A stretch of DNA of 64,000 nt from VBCK01 sp035511515 (GCA_035511515.1 DATKFG010000030.1:12311-76310); one strand, 5' to 3'; counted from the first letter of the stretch, positions 44,318 through 52,894 are shown. The notes: generated from the letters alone by a model not told the origin. A program made the numbers and translations.

Positions 44318-45678
44318 GCGACCAGGGGAGCACCGGAACCACGCTCTACGGGCGGGTCATCGACGGAACCTTGACCGCGCCCATTCAGGACGGCGCGGTC
44401 GTTTTCTCCGGAGATCGGATTGTCTGGCTGGGAGAGCGCAGCCGGATGCCGCCGTCCTACGCGAAACCCGAGTACCGCCAGGTTCAGCTGCCGGGCCGCA
44501 GCATCCTGCCGGGACTGATCGACGGACATACGCACATCTCGTTCGGGGAGGCGCGATCCGAGGAGGAACTCGCGCTCTATACACCGGTCGAGTACCGCAC
44601 GCTCAAGGCTGCGATGAATGCGAAAAAAGTCCTCCAGGCCGGGGTCACGAGCGCGTTTGACGCCGCAACGACCTACAACATCGCCCCGTGCCTGCGCGAT
44701 GCGATCGATGTCGGCATGTTCGAAGGTCCGCGCTTCGCCGTCTCGGGGCGCCAGCTGACGACCCACCAGGGCCTCGAGGACTCGTTTCCGAACGAGATGC
44801 AATTTCCTCCGGGCCAGGCCGCCGTCCTGATCAAGACCCAGTCCGACCTGATCGAAGCGATTCGCTACCAGGTCAAGGATCGCGTCGATTGCATCAAGGT
44901 GTCGGGCTCCAACGACTCGCTGATCACGCCCGATTCGCTCGATGGTTCCGCGCTGACGGTCGAGGAGTTGACCATTGTGGCCACCGAAGCGCGGAGGCTC
45001 GGAGTCATGAGTTCGACGCACGCGCGTTCGCGCGATTCGGTGCTGGGAGCGGCCAAGGCGAAGTTTGACCTCATCTTCCATGCGTCCTACATCGACGACG
45101 AAGGCATCGAGCTGTGCTTGAAGAACAACATCGTGATCACGCCCACACTCACGCTTCTGGTCAACATCATCAATGCGAACCGCGGGCGGGCCGGTGTGTC
45201 GGGCGTGGACGCGTTCAAGCGCGAGGTCGAGGCCGCGCAGGCCGGCCTGACCAAGGCCTGGCGTGCCGGGATTCCATTGATTGCCGGCTCGGAGTCCGGC
45301 TGGTCTCCCGTTCCGTACGGGCAATGGCACGCGCATGAGCTGCAGGTGTTCGTCGAACTGCTCGGGATGACGCCGCTGCAGGCAATCAACAGCGCGACCT
45401 TGACGGCCACCCGGGTCCTGCGGCGCTTCGGGCACGAGGTCGGAAAGCTCGAGGTCGGGCGCCTGGCCGACATCATCGTCGTCAACGGGGATCCGACACG
45501 CGATATCACGGTGCTCCAGAAGAAGACCTTGCTGGACTTCGTGTTCAAGGGCGGCGTCGAAGTCGACCTGCGTCCGGCGCCGACGCCGCGCCGCTGGTAC
45601 TTCGAAAAGCACAAGATCTTTCTGAATGGAACGTTCAACTACGACGAATCGCGAAACGGCGGGGTCATGGTTGCTTGA
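44314..45678 (+). CDS. Amidohydrolase-superfamily enzyme (imidazolonepropionase/prolidase-like)
   Basis: 454 residues. Metal site His72-x-His74 (DGHTHISF), Lys195 (CIKVSGS) as candidate carboxylated bridge, His236 (STHARS) and His256 (FHASY). The last ligand, normally Asp in AGSDSG/AGTDSG, is Glu327 in LIAGSESGW. The rest (PYGQWHAHELQVFVELLGMTPLQAINSAT, ILPGLIDGHTH) is of the AGC-type secreted prolidase/imidazolonepropionase branch but no signal peptide is present, so cytoplasmic. Hydrolyses a C-N bond of a ring or amide in the pathway (inference). Overlaps the preceding gene by four bases. Confidence 0.85.
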   Translation: MSDQGSTGTTLYGRVIDGTLTAPIQDGAVVFSGDRIVWLGERSRMPPSYAKPEYRQVQLPGRSILPGLIDGHTHISFGEARSEEELALYTPVEYRTLKAAMNAKKVLQAGVTSAFDAATTYNIAPCLRDAIDVGMFEGPRFAVSGRQLTTHQGLEDSFPNEMQFPPGQAAVLIKTQSDLIEAIRYQVKDRVDCIKVSGSNDSLITPDSLDGSALTVEELTIVATEARRLGVMSSTHARSRDSVLGAAKAKFDLIFHASYIDDEGIELCLKNNIVITPTLTLLVNIINANRGRAGVSGVDAFKREVEAAQAGLTKAWRAGIPLIAGSESGWSPVPYGQWHAHELQVFVELLGMTPLQAINSATLTATRVLRRFGHEVGKLEVGRLADIIVVNGDPTRDITVLQKKTLLDFVFKGGVEVDLRPAPTPRRWYFEKHKIFLNGTFNYDESRNGGVMVA

Positions 45679-45692
45679 GGGAGGAAGCCACA

Positions 45693-46901
45693 ATGAGTCG
45701 AAGCGTGGAAATCGTGGGGGCGGGACTGGCCGGACTTGCAGCGGCGTGCCGGTTTGCGCAGCTCGGCTGGCGCGTTTCGCTTCACGAGCGCAGCCACGAG
45801 CTTCGCATGTTTGGCGCCGGAATCTGGTTGTGGGAGAGCGGGCTCAAGACGCTGTCGGTCCTGGGCGCGTTCGAGCAGGCAACGGCGCGCGCACGCACGA
45901 TCCAGGAATGGCGCATTGCGGACCGTAACGGCAATACGCTGATGTCCCGCCCCATGACCCGTACCGATCGCCTGCTGCTTCCGCCCCGTGCCGATCTGTA
46001 CCAGGCCCTGATCGACCGCGCGATCGCGCTCAACGTCGAGATTTTCACGTCGTCGACCGTGACCGACGTGAACGCGGAGGGCGAAATCGTCCTGCAGAGC
46101 GGCGCCCGACGACGCGCCGACCTCGTGCTGATCGCCAATGGCGCCTACTCGGTGCTGCGCGAGCAGATCCTCGCCACCGCCTGGATGGACTTCGGAATCG
46201 AGGCCGGCATCCGGATGCTCATTGACCAGAAACCGGGCGACCCGACCGAAATCATCACCGAATACTGGGACGGCGCTTGGCGCTTGCTGTTCAACCCCTG
46301 TACTTCGGGTGAGAACTACATTTTCCTGAGCGCGCCGGTCGGCGATGAGCGTGCCCGCAAGCTGCCGATCGACCGCGCGCTGTGGAAGGAGCATTTTCCG
46401 GATGCCGGCGGTCTGATCGACCGCTTTTCCGAGGCCAGCCGCTGGGACCGGCTCGTCAACGTGCGCTGTCGCCACTGGTCCGATGGACATGTTGCCGTGA
46501 TCGGCGACGCCGCCCACGCGATGCCGCCGAACCTGGGCCAGGCCGCCAACACCGCGTTCATCAACATCATGGCGCTCGCCATGATCCTGGAGGACAACCG
46601 CGATATTCCCGGTGCGTTGCGCACGTGGGAGGTCGCACAGCGCCCCATCAGCGATCACGTCCAGTGGTGGTCGTACCTGTACGGCTTCGTTTTGGGCAAA
46701 TGGCCCGAGAAGCAGCTGGCGCTGCGCTCGGATGCCTTGCGGGCCCTGTCCAAGACCGAATGGTTCGACCACTCGCTGAACCTGGGGGCGCGACACGTTC
46801 CGGCCGGGTTCGAAGGCGTGGGGGTGATTACGCCCCAGGTGCCACGGAAGTTTCCGGTCGAGTCGATCGTATCGATGCTCGCGAGCCGAGCCGTCGGGTA
46901 G
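45693..46901 (+). CDS. FAD-dependent aromatic monooxygenase
   Basis: 402 residues, ribosome site GAGGGAGGAA. NADH-dependent single-component flavoprotein hydroxylase: dinucleotide motif EIVGAGLAGLAAACRFAQLG (2-21), DG-like motif ADLVLIANGAYS, and GDAAHAMPPNLGQAANTAF (FAD ribityl motif GD). Close relatives are salicylate, 6-hydroxynicotinate (NicC) and pyridine-ring hydroxylases or ring-openers (MHPC oxygenase). In this operon it is the only oxygenase, so it must both activate and perhaps open the ring after the Mo hydroxylase step. Confidence 0.88.
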   Translation: MSRSVEIVGAGLAGLAAACRFAQLGWRVSLHERSHELRMFGAGIWLWESGLKTLSVLGAFEQATARARTIQEWRIADRNGNTLMSRPMTRTDRLLLPPRADLYQALIDRAIALNVEIFTSSTVTDVNAEGEIVLQSGARRRADLVLIANGAYSVLREQILATAWMDFGIEAGIRMLIDQKPGDPTEIITEYWDGAWRLLFNPCTSGENYIFLSAPVGDERARKLPIDRALWKEHFPDAGGLIDRFSEASRWDRLVNVRCRHWSDGHVAVIGDAAHAMPPNLGQAANTAFINIMALAMILEDNRDIPGALRTWEVAQRPISDHVQWWSYLYGFVLGKWPEKQLALRSDALRALSKTEWFDHSLNLGARHVPAGFEGVGVITPQVPRKFPVESIVSMLASRAVG

Positions 46902-46970
46902 TCCGCACGAACGGGAGCCCGCGAGCGGGCCCTCGAGAGTGAATTCGTATCGATTGGAGAGGAAGTAGCG

Positions 46971-47876
46971 ATGAAGCTCGGTGCATGGCGGGTGGGTGGC
47001 GGCACGCGCGTGGCCGTCGTAGAGAACGATCGGCCGGCACGCTGGCTGCCGCCAGCGGTCGAAGACGTTTCCGACGTGATCGACAATCCCGCGCTGCTCA
47101 GGGCTTCGGCGGAGCCGGTTAACGGCGCTGGAACGCCGGTGGCCCCGATCCAGCGGCCACGCCGCAACATCTTTTGCGTCGGAAAGAACTATCGAGATCA
47201 CGCCAGGGAGTTCGAACGTTCCGGCTTCGACGCGAGTTCCGGCGCAACGGAGATTCCCGATGCGCCGATCTTCTTCACCAAGGTCCCCGAGTGCGTCGTG
47301 GGGTCGCACGAGCCGATCAGCTATGACCCTGCCGTGTCGACCGCGCTCGATTACGAAGGCGAGCTCGCGGTCATCATCGGTACAGGGGGCCGCGCGATTC
47401 CACACTCGTCGGCGATGGATCACGTCTGGGGCTACACGATCATCAACGACGTCACCGCGCGCGACGTGCAGAGCCGCCTGAAACAGTGGCACGTCGGCAA
47501 GTCGTTCGATACGTTCTGCCCGATGGGTCCATGGGCTGTGACCGCCGACGAAATCAACCTGGCACAAACACAGTTGAAGACGTGGGTCAACGGGGAGCTG
47601 CGCCAGAACGCCAACACCTGCGACCTCATTTTCGACGTGCCCACCATTGTCGCCGTGCTTTCGGCCAGCATCACGCTGTACCCCGGCGACATCATTGCGA
47701 CTGGAACGCCGGCCGGCGTCGGCATCGGCTTCAAGCCACCGCGCTATCTGAAAGAGGGCGATATCGTGGCGATCGAAATCGCCGGCCTCGGTCGCCTCGA
47801 AAATCCGGTGGTGGCCCGCGCCGGCGGGGTGGTCGATCCGGTCGTTGCGCGCTTGCTCGCAATCAAGAGCGGTTAG
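46971..47876 (+). CDS. Fumarylacetoacetate-hydrolase-family enzyme
   Basis: 301 residues. FAH fold: RRNIFCVGKNYRDHAREF, PIFFTKVPECVVG, the metal ligands STALDYEGELAVIIG (Glu, Glu) and GYTIINDVTARDVQ (Asp), KSFDTFCPMGPW and YPGDIIATGTPAGVG. Members hydrolyse acylpyruvates, decarboxylate or isomerise keto-diacids late in aromatic catabolism. It therefore probably handles a ring-opened product upstream of the central metabolism. Confidence 0.92.
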   Translation: MKLGAWRVGGGTRVAVVENDRPARWLPPAVEDVSDVIDNPALLRASAEPVNGAGTPVAPIQRPRRNIFCVGKNYRDHAREFERSGFDASSGATEIPDAPIFFTKVPECVVGSHEPISYDPAVSTALDYEGELAVIIGTGGRAIPHSSAMDHVWGYTIINDVTARDVQSRLKQWHVGKSFDTFCPMGPWAVTADEINLAQTQLKTWVNGELRQNANTCDLIFDVPTIVAVLSASITLYPGDIIATGTPAGVGIGFKPPRYLKEGDIVAIEIAGLGRLENPVVARAGGVVDPVVARLLAIKSG

Positions 47877-47944
47877 AAGTTCAGCGGCGACACCAACTTG
47901 TTCAGCCTTTTTTTGTCTGCAACCACTGGGTCGGAGGGCACAGG

Positions 47945-49342
47945 ATGAAAAAATTAGCGGTACTGACGGTTTGCTGGGCAGCCGTACTGATCGCGACCCG
48001 CGCACCGGCGGCGGTAACGGCGCAGGAAGCGGACCACCTCGGCAAGGACCTGACGGCGGTCGGCGCCGAGAAGGCCGGCAACGCGGATGGCACGATCCCC
48101 GCCTTCGAAGGCGCCAACACGCCCCTGCCTGGGTGGGAATGGGGCAAGCTGCGCAGCCAGTATTCGAAGTTCAAGGACGAGAAGCCGCTGTTTTCGATCG
48201 ACGCTTCCAACGTCGACAAATACGCCAGCCAGCTGCCCGACGGCCAGATCACGGCGCTGAAGACGGTCAAAGGGTACCGGATGGACGTGTATCCATCGCA
48301 CCGTACCTGCGGCATCACGCCGGTGCACGCCGAGCGGACCAAGGCCAACGCGACCGAAGCCAGGATCGGTCCCGACGGCTGGTCGCTGGAGCACGCCAGG
48401 ACGGCGGGCGTGCCGTTCCCGATTCCGAAGTCCGGGGTCGAGGTCATGTACAACGTACGCATGCGGCCGGCCGACGTCGGCGTCATCTACAACGACGGCA
48501 CCAGCGTCATCAGCCCGCGCTCCGGCACCCACGAGTTCACCTGGTACCAGTGGATCCTTTACTTCTATTACCCGTTCCAACGTCCCGAGAAGCCCTCGGT
48601 CGAGGCCGACGGCAACGTCGAATTCTTCGTGTATTACAACTTCTCGAAGCCCCCGGCGCTGGCCGGGCAGGGGTTCGTTGCGACCAACTGGATGAACAAG
48701 GATCCGGAGTCGTACTACTACTTTCCGGGGCAGCGCCGGGTGCGTCGACTGCCCAGCTATATCTTCGACACGCCGCTGATCGGGTATGAAAATCAATACA
48801 TGATCGACGAGCAGATCATGCTGTGGTCGACCCTGGACCGCTTCGACTACAAGCTGCTGGGCAAGAAGGAGATGTACGTCGGCTACAACCAGTTCAAAAC
48901 TTACGACTACTCGGCCGATCCGAAGGTCATCTTCCAGGAGTCCTACGTCAATCCGGACTATCGTCGCTATGAACTGCACCGGGTCTGGGTGGTCGACGCA
49001 CGCATCAAGCCCAGATACCGCCACCTCGCACAGCACCGCATCTATTACGTGGACGAGGACAGCTGGGGCGCGGTGGCGCTTACCGACTACGATAAGGACG
49101 AGAAAGTCTGGAAGAACGTCGAATCCTTCCTGATCCCGGCCTGGGAGATCGGCGGCACCTGCGTCTACAGCCCGACCGAAATGTGGGACCTGCAAAACGG
49201 GCGCTACGTGTTCGATTACATGTCGATTGGCGGCGGCAAAGACATCAAGTGGATCAAGGAAACCGATCCAGAAGCCAAACAGGCCTGGCTCAAGTCCGAC
49301 TTTTACACGCCCGAGACCTTGCGAGCGCTGTCTGAACGCTGA
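47945..49342 (+). CDS. DUF1329 exported protein
   Basis: 465 residues with a signal peptide (KKLAVLTVCWAAVLIATRAPAAVTA). The body DLTAVGAEKAGNADGTIPAFEG, PGQRRVRRLPSYIFDTPLIGYENQYMIDE and YRRYELHRVWVVDARIK..YRHLAQHRIYYVDEDSWG is diagnostic of DUF1329, a periplasmic/outer-membrane LolA/LolB-like beta-fold. DUF1329 genes recur in operons for steroid, terpene and hydrocarbon breakdown, where they may help hydrophobic substrates cross the outer membrane. Here it is the penultimate gene of a catabolic operon. Confidence 0.92.
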   Translation: MKKLAVLTVCWAAVLIATRAPAAVTAQEADHLGKDLTAVGAEKAGNADGTIPAFEGANTPLPGWEWGKLRSQYSKFKDEKPLFSIDASNVDKYASQLPDGQITALKTVKGYRMDVYPSHRTCGITPVHAERTKANATEARIGPDGWSLEHARTAGVPFPIPKSGVEVMYNVRMRPADVGVIYNDGTSVISPRSGTHEFTWYQWILYFYYPFQRPEKPSVEADGNVEFFVYYNFSKPPALAGQGFVATNWMNKDPESYYYFPGQRRVRRLPSYIFDTPLIGYENQYMIDEQIMLWSTLDRFDYKLLGKKEMYVGYNQFKTYDYSADPKVIFQESYVNPDYRRYELHRVWVVDARIKPRYRHLAQHRIYYVDEDSWGAVALTDYDKDEKVWKNVESFLIPAWEIGGTCVYSPTEMWDLQNGRYVFDYMSIGGGKDIKWIKETDPEAKQAWLKSDFYTPETLRALSER

Positions 49343-49375
49343 CCGCCGGTTCGATGGTGGCGAACTTCGGTTACC

Positions 49376-49396
49376 TACACGTTCTGATAACGTATA
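49376..49396. promoter_or_regulatory. Near-perfect inverted repeat before xdhC
   Basis: TACACGTT - CTGAT - AACGTATA (seven of eight pairs match) ends eight bases before the xdhC start codon. Could be a regulator site or hairpin affecting xdhC translation. Confidence 0.35.
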
Positions 49397-49403
49397 GGGC
49401 GCT

Positions 49404-50459
49404 ATGGAAAGCACCGACCTCTCGGTTCTGAAGACGTGCATCCAGTGGATCGAAGACGGCCATCGGGTGGCGCTGGCAACCGTCGTGGAGACCTGGGGCT
49501 CGGCGCCACGCCCGGTGGGCGCGTGGCTGGCGATCCGCGCAGACGGCCAGCTGATCGGTTCGGTCTCGGGCGGCTGTGTCGAGGACGATCTGATCGACCG
49601 GGTGCGAACCGATGTGCTGACCGCTGCGTTGCCGCAGATCGTGCTCTACGGCGTCACCAAGGATGAGGCGGCTCGCTTCGGATTGCCCTGCGGCGGCACC
49701 TTGCGGCTGGTGGTCGAGCCGCATCCTCAGGTTGCGACGTTGCGCGAACTGCGCGATCGCGTGGCCGCCAAACGCATCTGCGCGCGCGTGCTCGACCTGC
49801 AAACCGGCATCGCGACCCTCGAGGAAGCGAGCCGGGCGGACACGCACAGTTTCGACGGCCGCGTCATGCGCGCCATCTACGGTCCGCGCTGGCGGCTGGT
49901 GGTGGTGGGAGCGGGGCAGCTGTCGCAATACGTGGCCACGCTGGCGATCGGCGCCGACTACGAAGTGACCGTGGTCGATCCGCGCGAGGAGTTTGCCGCC
50001 GGCTTTGCTGTGGCCGGAGTACGTTTCGAGCGCGGCATGCCCGACGATGTGATTGTGGAAATGGGCATCGACAGTCACACGGCCATCGTGACCTTGTCGC
50101 ACGACCCCAGGCTCGATGACATGGCGCTGCTGGAAGCGCTGAAGTCGCCCGCGTTCTACGTCGGTGCCTTGGGCAGCCGCGTCAATACGGCCAAGCGCAA
50201 GCAGCGGCTGGGGCAGTTCGACCTGAAGCAGGAGGAAATCGAGCGGCTGAAAGGTCCGATCGGCCTTTTCATCGGAGCTAAGACACCGCCGGAGATCGCG
50301 ATTTCAATCCTGGCCGAGATCACTTCCGCCAAGTACCGCGTGCCGCTGTTGCAGAAGCGACTGATCCCAGCCGAACAATTGACCGAACTGGCCAAGCGGC
50401 TGGATTCGCTGACATCCCATGTGACCCGATTCTTTCCGGAAACCCGCCAGAATTCGTAG
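49404..50459 (+). CDS. xdhC: XdhC/CoxF-family Mo-cofactor insertion factor
   Basis: 351 residues: XdhC N-domain with ETWGSAPRPVGAWLAI and GSVSGGCVEDDL (Cys of the sulfur-transfer path), then a Rossmann domain (VVVGAGQLSQYVATLA, TVVDPREEF, IVTLSHDPRLDDMAL, YVGALGSRV) and FIGAKTPPEIAISILAEI. XdhC binds Mo-molybdopterin, protects it during sulfuration and hands it to xanthine-dehydrogenase-family enzymes. Its presence supports that CoxLMS is a sulfurated Mo hydroxylase. End of the rightward operon. Confidence 0.94.
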   Translation: MESTDLSVLKTCIQWIEDGHRVALATVVETWGSAPRPVGAWLAIRADGQLIGSVSGGCVEDDLIDRVRTDVLTAALPQIVLYGVTKDEAARFGLPCGGTLRLVVEPHPQVATLRELRDRVAAKRICARVLDLQTGIATLEEASRADTHSFDGRVMRAIYGPRWRLVVVGAGQLSQYVATLAIGADYEVTVVDPREEFAAGFAVAGVRFERGMPDDVIVEMGIDSHTAIVTLSHDPRLDDMALLEALKSPAFYVGALGSRVNTAKRKQRLGQFDLKQEEIERLKGPIGLFIGAKTPPEIAISILAEITSAKYRVPLLQKRLIPAEQLTELAKRLDSLTSHVTRFFPETRQNS

Positions 50460-50732
50460 CCCCCTGCCGCCGCCTTAGCACCGATCACACCAAGGCAGTT
50501 GCGGTCTCTGGCGTCTTACCGGCTTACCAAATTCACGGGCGCAATCGCGTTGTCCTGACCTCGCGGCGACCGTATATTGGAGTTCAGCAGAGACCAAGAT
50601 CGCTCGCACCGCTTTCGCGGACCGAGCGACTGTCGATCGAATGAAGGCCAGCTGCATCGCCGCTTCGATCGCTTCAACCCATCGTTGTTTCCATGCTGTC
50701 CAGATCGCTCCAGCACCGTGAAGGAGACTCCA

Positions 50733-51296
50733 ATGAATACCAATCGACGCCGCCTTCTTGCTTTCACTGCCGCCTCAGCGACAGTTTGCTCGACGGGCCT
50801 GCTCGGCAAGCCTGCGTACGCCGCAACGGCGGAGGATCTGAACCGCAGCGCTGAGCAAGCGCTGCGGACGCTGTACAGAACCAACGAGACGGCGGCCAAG
50901 ATCGGCAACATCGCCAAGGCGGCACTGGTGTTCCCCAACATCGTCAGGGCAGGACTCATATTCGGGGGTGGTTACGGCGAAGGCGTGTTGATGCAGGGCT
51001 CCAAAGCCATCGACTACTACAACTCGGTCAGTGGGTCCTGGGGCCTGCAGGCTGGTGCGCAATCGTATGGATATGTCGTGTTCTTGATGAACGACAGGGC
51101 CAGGTCCTACCTGCAGAAATCGAGGGGCTGGGAAATTGGAGTGGGGCCCACGGTGGTATTGGTCAACGCAGGCGTCGCCAAGAATCTGTCCTCGACGACG
51201 TTACAGGACGACGCCTATGCCTTTATCTTCGACCAGCAGGGACTGATGGCCAGTCTGAGCATCGAAGGCACCAAGATTTCGCACATCAAGCGCTGA
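50733..51296 (+). CDS. SYLF-domain (YSC84/Ysc84-like) lipid-binding exported protein
   Basis: 187 residues, GGAG ribosome site. Signal of Tat or Sec type begins NRRRLLAFTAASATVCSTG (an RR pair, then hydrophobic run, A-YAA cleavage). The mature part KAALVFPNIVRAGLIFGGGYGEGVLMQGSKAIDYYNSVSGSWGLQAGAQSYGYVVFLM gives the SYLF motif of lipid-binding domains; such small periplasmic proteins have unknown roles and often respond to envelope stress. The 273-base gap before it contains no credible gene. Confidence 0.85.
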   Translation: MNTNRRRLLAFTAASATVCSTGLLGKPAYAATAEDLNRSAEQALRTLYRTNETAAKIGNIAKAALVFPNIVRAGLIFGGGYGEGVLMQGSKAIDYYNSVSGSWGLQAGAQSYGYVVFLMNDRARSYLQKSRGWEIGVGPTVVLVNAGVAKNLSSTTLQDDAYAFIFDQQGLMASLSIEGTKISHIKR

Positions 51297-51649
51297 CCTG
51301 GGTCGAGCGACGGGAGCGACAAACGCGGTCAGGTGTTCGGGCACCCCGTGCTCGTGCCCGGATTCAGGAAGGCGGGCATCTCGTTGTCGAGAAACCGCCG
51401 GCGTTGAGCCATGGCATCGGCAGGGCCTTGCCCTGGATGCGAAGGGTCGACCAGGTTCAGTGGTACGCCGCCGAACGAACCCCAACCATAGCGGCGCTAC
51501 ATCCGAACGGCTGACCCGCTTGTTAGATACCGCGCCCGTCCGAATGATGTAGAAATAGGCCGACCCGCCCGCTTTCTATGGTCGGGCCGAGCGCTCGGCA
51601 AGGTCACCGCCCGAACACCCGGAAAGATTCAAGACGGAAGGAAGCGCAG
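51297..51649. other. Intergenic region with gene-fragment traces
   Basis: 353 bases. On the minus strand a 55-codon open stretch (51329-51494, listed) reads like a protein tail. The rest shows nothing I can name; the spanin promoter should lie at its right end. Confidence 0.35.
51329..51494 (-). pseudogene. Possible C-terminal remnant of an unrecognised gene
   Basis: The minus-strand reading RYGWGSFGGVPLNLVDPS, then GQGPADAMAQRRRFLDNEMP and an end at TGCPNT-stop looks protein-like (balanced composition, no start, stop immediately upstream). No match known to me. Low confidence. Confidence 0.25.
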
Positions 51650-52234
51650 ATGAGCGATGAACAGTTTACGCGTGAACCACCGAAGAACCGGGTACGCGAA
51701 GTTTTGATCTTTTTTGTAGTCGCGGTGACGGCCTTCGGCGCGGGCATGCTGCTGGAGTCGCAACTGGCCGCGCAGACAGCGGCCTCGGTGAAGCTCGCGC
51801 ACGAACAGCAACTGAAACAGGAACTGAACCAGGCCGCGGAGAAAGCGGAGAAAGCGGAGCAAGACAAGCAGGTGTTGACCGACACACTGGCGAAGGAGCG
51901 TGAAGAACATGCAAAAGATATTCGATCAAAAGATCGTCATCTGGCTGCTTTTAGTGGCCACGCTACCGGCGTGCGGCATGCTCTCGAGGCCGACCTGTCC
52001 GCCGCCCGAAGCTCAGGAGAAGCCTGTACCGCCCGAATTAATGGAATCTCCGAAGCCCTCAGCGGAGTCTTCGACAGCGTCGGAGAAGTTACCGGTATCG
52101 CTCAAGACCTTGGACGAGAAAATCAACAACTTAAAGAAAATAATAAGTCCCTCTCCGAAAAGCTAGCGGGCTGGCAGAAGTGGAACACCGAGCGGACCCA
52201 ACGGGTCACGGTCGTCGGCCAGAAAAGCGATTGA
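51650..52234 (+). CDS. Putative inner-membrane spanin (Rz-like)
   Basis: 194 residues, ribosome site GGAAGGAAG. One N-terminal membrane anchor (REVLIFFVVAVTAFGAGML) and a long periplasmic coiled coil rich in Ala, Glu, Lys and Gln (LKQELNQAAEKAEKAEQDKQ; LGRENQQLKENNKSLSEKL). A lipoprotein gene is nested in the +1 frame at 51909-52166. This membrane-anchored coiled coil with a nested proline-rich lipoprotein is the hallmark of phage Rz/Rz1 spanins, which fuse the inner and outer membranes in the last step of lysis. No holin, endolysin or other phage gene is nearby: an orphan, possibly a remnant or domesticated. Confidence 0.65.
   Translation: MSDEQFTREPPKNRVREVLIFFVVAVTAFGAGMLLESQLAAQTAASVKLAHEQQLKQELNQAAEKAEKAEQDKQVLTDTLAKEREEHAKDIRSKDRHLAAFSGHATGVRHALEADLSAARSSGEACTARINGISEALSGVFDSVGEVTGIAQDLGRENQQLKENNKSLSEKLAGWQKWNTERTQRVTVVGQKSD
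51909..52166 (+). CDS. Putative outer-membrane spanin lipoprotein nested in the Rz-like gene (Rz1-like)
   Basis: 85 residues wholly inside the preceding gene in another frame; a GTG at 51900 is an alternative start. Signal IVIWLLLVATLPAC ends in a lipobox (LPAC), and the mature protein is rich in Pro and Glu (RPTCPPPEAQEKPVPPELME), with a short C-terminal coil DEKINNLKKII. This is as expected for an o-spanin (Rz1) that spans the periplasm to contact the Rz coiled coil. Overlap of two plausible coding frames is improbable by chance, supporting both genes. Confidence 0.62.
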   Translation: MQKIFDQKIVIWLLLVATLPACGMLSRPTCPPPEAQEKPVPPELMESPKPSAESSTASEKLPVSLKTLDEKINNLKKIISPSPKS

Positions 52235-52253
52235 CCCTGGCGACTGCGAGCGG

Positions 52254-52730
52254 CTAGCGCACGCCGAGCAGCTCGACGTCGAAAATCAGCGTCGCATTGG
52301 GGGGAATGACCCCTCCAGCCCCGCGCGCGCCATAGCCCAGCGCCGCGGGGATGACGAGTCTGCGCTTGCCGCCGACCTTCATCCCGGCAACGCCCTCGTC
52401 CCAACCGCGAATGACGCGACCGCCGCCCAGTGGGAAGTCGAACGGCTGGCCGCGATCAACGCTGGAATCGAACTTCTTGCCGGCGCTGCCATCGGGATTC
52501 TGCAGCCATCCGGTGTAATGGACGCTGACCTGGTGTCCGGCAGTGGCTTGCGCTCCGGTGCCGACGACGAGATCCTTGAATTCGAGGCCGGAGTCGGTCT
52601 TGGTATCCATCGTGGTGTCGGCCGTCGCTCGGCTCGTCGGTTGTTCGGCACTTGACGCGCCGAATGGGCCTGCAAGGAATCCGCAGGCAATTCCCAGCAA
52701 TATCGACAACGGGACGTGGGAGTATCGCAT
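52254..52730 (-). CDS. FKBP-type peptidyl-prolyl isomerase, exported
   Basis: 158 residues. Signal peptide (SILLGIACGFLAGPFGASSA), then one FKBP domain: SVHYTGWLQNPDGSAGKKFDSSVDRGQPFDFPLGGGRVIRGWDEG (Tyr, Asp, Phe, Trp pocket residues all present), RLVIPAALGYGARGAGGVIPPNATLIFDVEL. It catalyses cis/trans Pro isomerisation of periplasmic proteins. Convergent with the spanin genes; monocistronic. Confidence 0.93.
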   Translation of the reverse strand: MRYSHVPLSILLGIACGFLAGPFGASSAEQPTSRATADTTMDTKTDSGLEFKDLVVGTGAQATAGHQVSVHYTGWLQNPDGSAGKKFDSSVDRGQPFDFPLGGGRVIRGWDEGVAGMKVGGKRRLVIPAALGYGARGAGGVIPPNATLIFDVELLGVR

Positions 52731-52858
52731 GGTTGAGTTTCCTCGAGTTGGTCAAGGGCTACGGGTTCTTGCTCATGGCCGTGAATTCTATGCTCAGGTC
52801 CCGCACGGGCACTCGGTTCGCACCCGCCCGTCCCCGGTAGGGTCTGGTGGAAAGGATC

Positions 52859-52887
52859 TTGATCTGTACGGACATTTGCCGTACACT
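52859..52887 (+). promoter_or_regulatory. Promoter and operator of the DUF1778-GNAT toxin-antitoxin operon
   Basis: TTGATC (-35, 52859-52864) and TACACT (-10, 52882-52887) with the ideal 17-base spacing; the inverted repeat GTACGG (52866-52871) / CCGTAC (52879-52884) lies between them. The predicted transcription start falls at or next to the ATG at 52895. Confidence 0.6.
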
Positions 52888-52894
52888 TATGCGG

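Noticed and set aside
43021..50459. Nicotinate (nic) pathway
   Set aside because: Some enzymes are of NicC/NicD type, but the dioxygenase NicX, maleate isomerase NicE and NicA/B arrangement are missing, so the name is not assigned.
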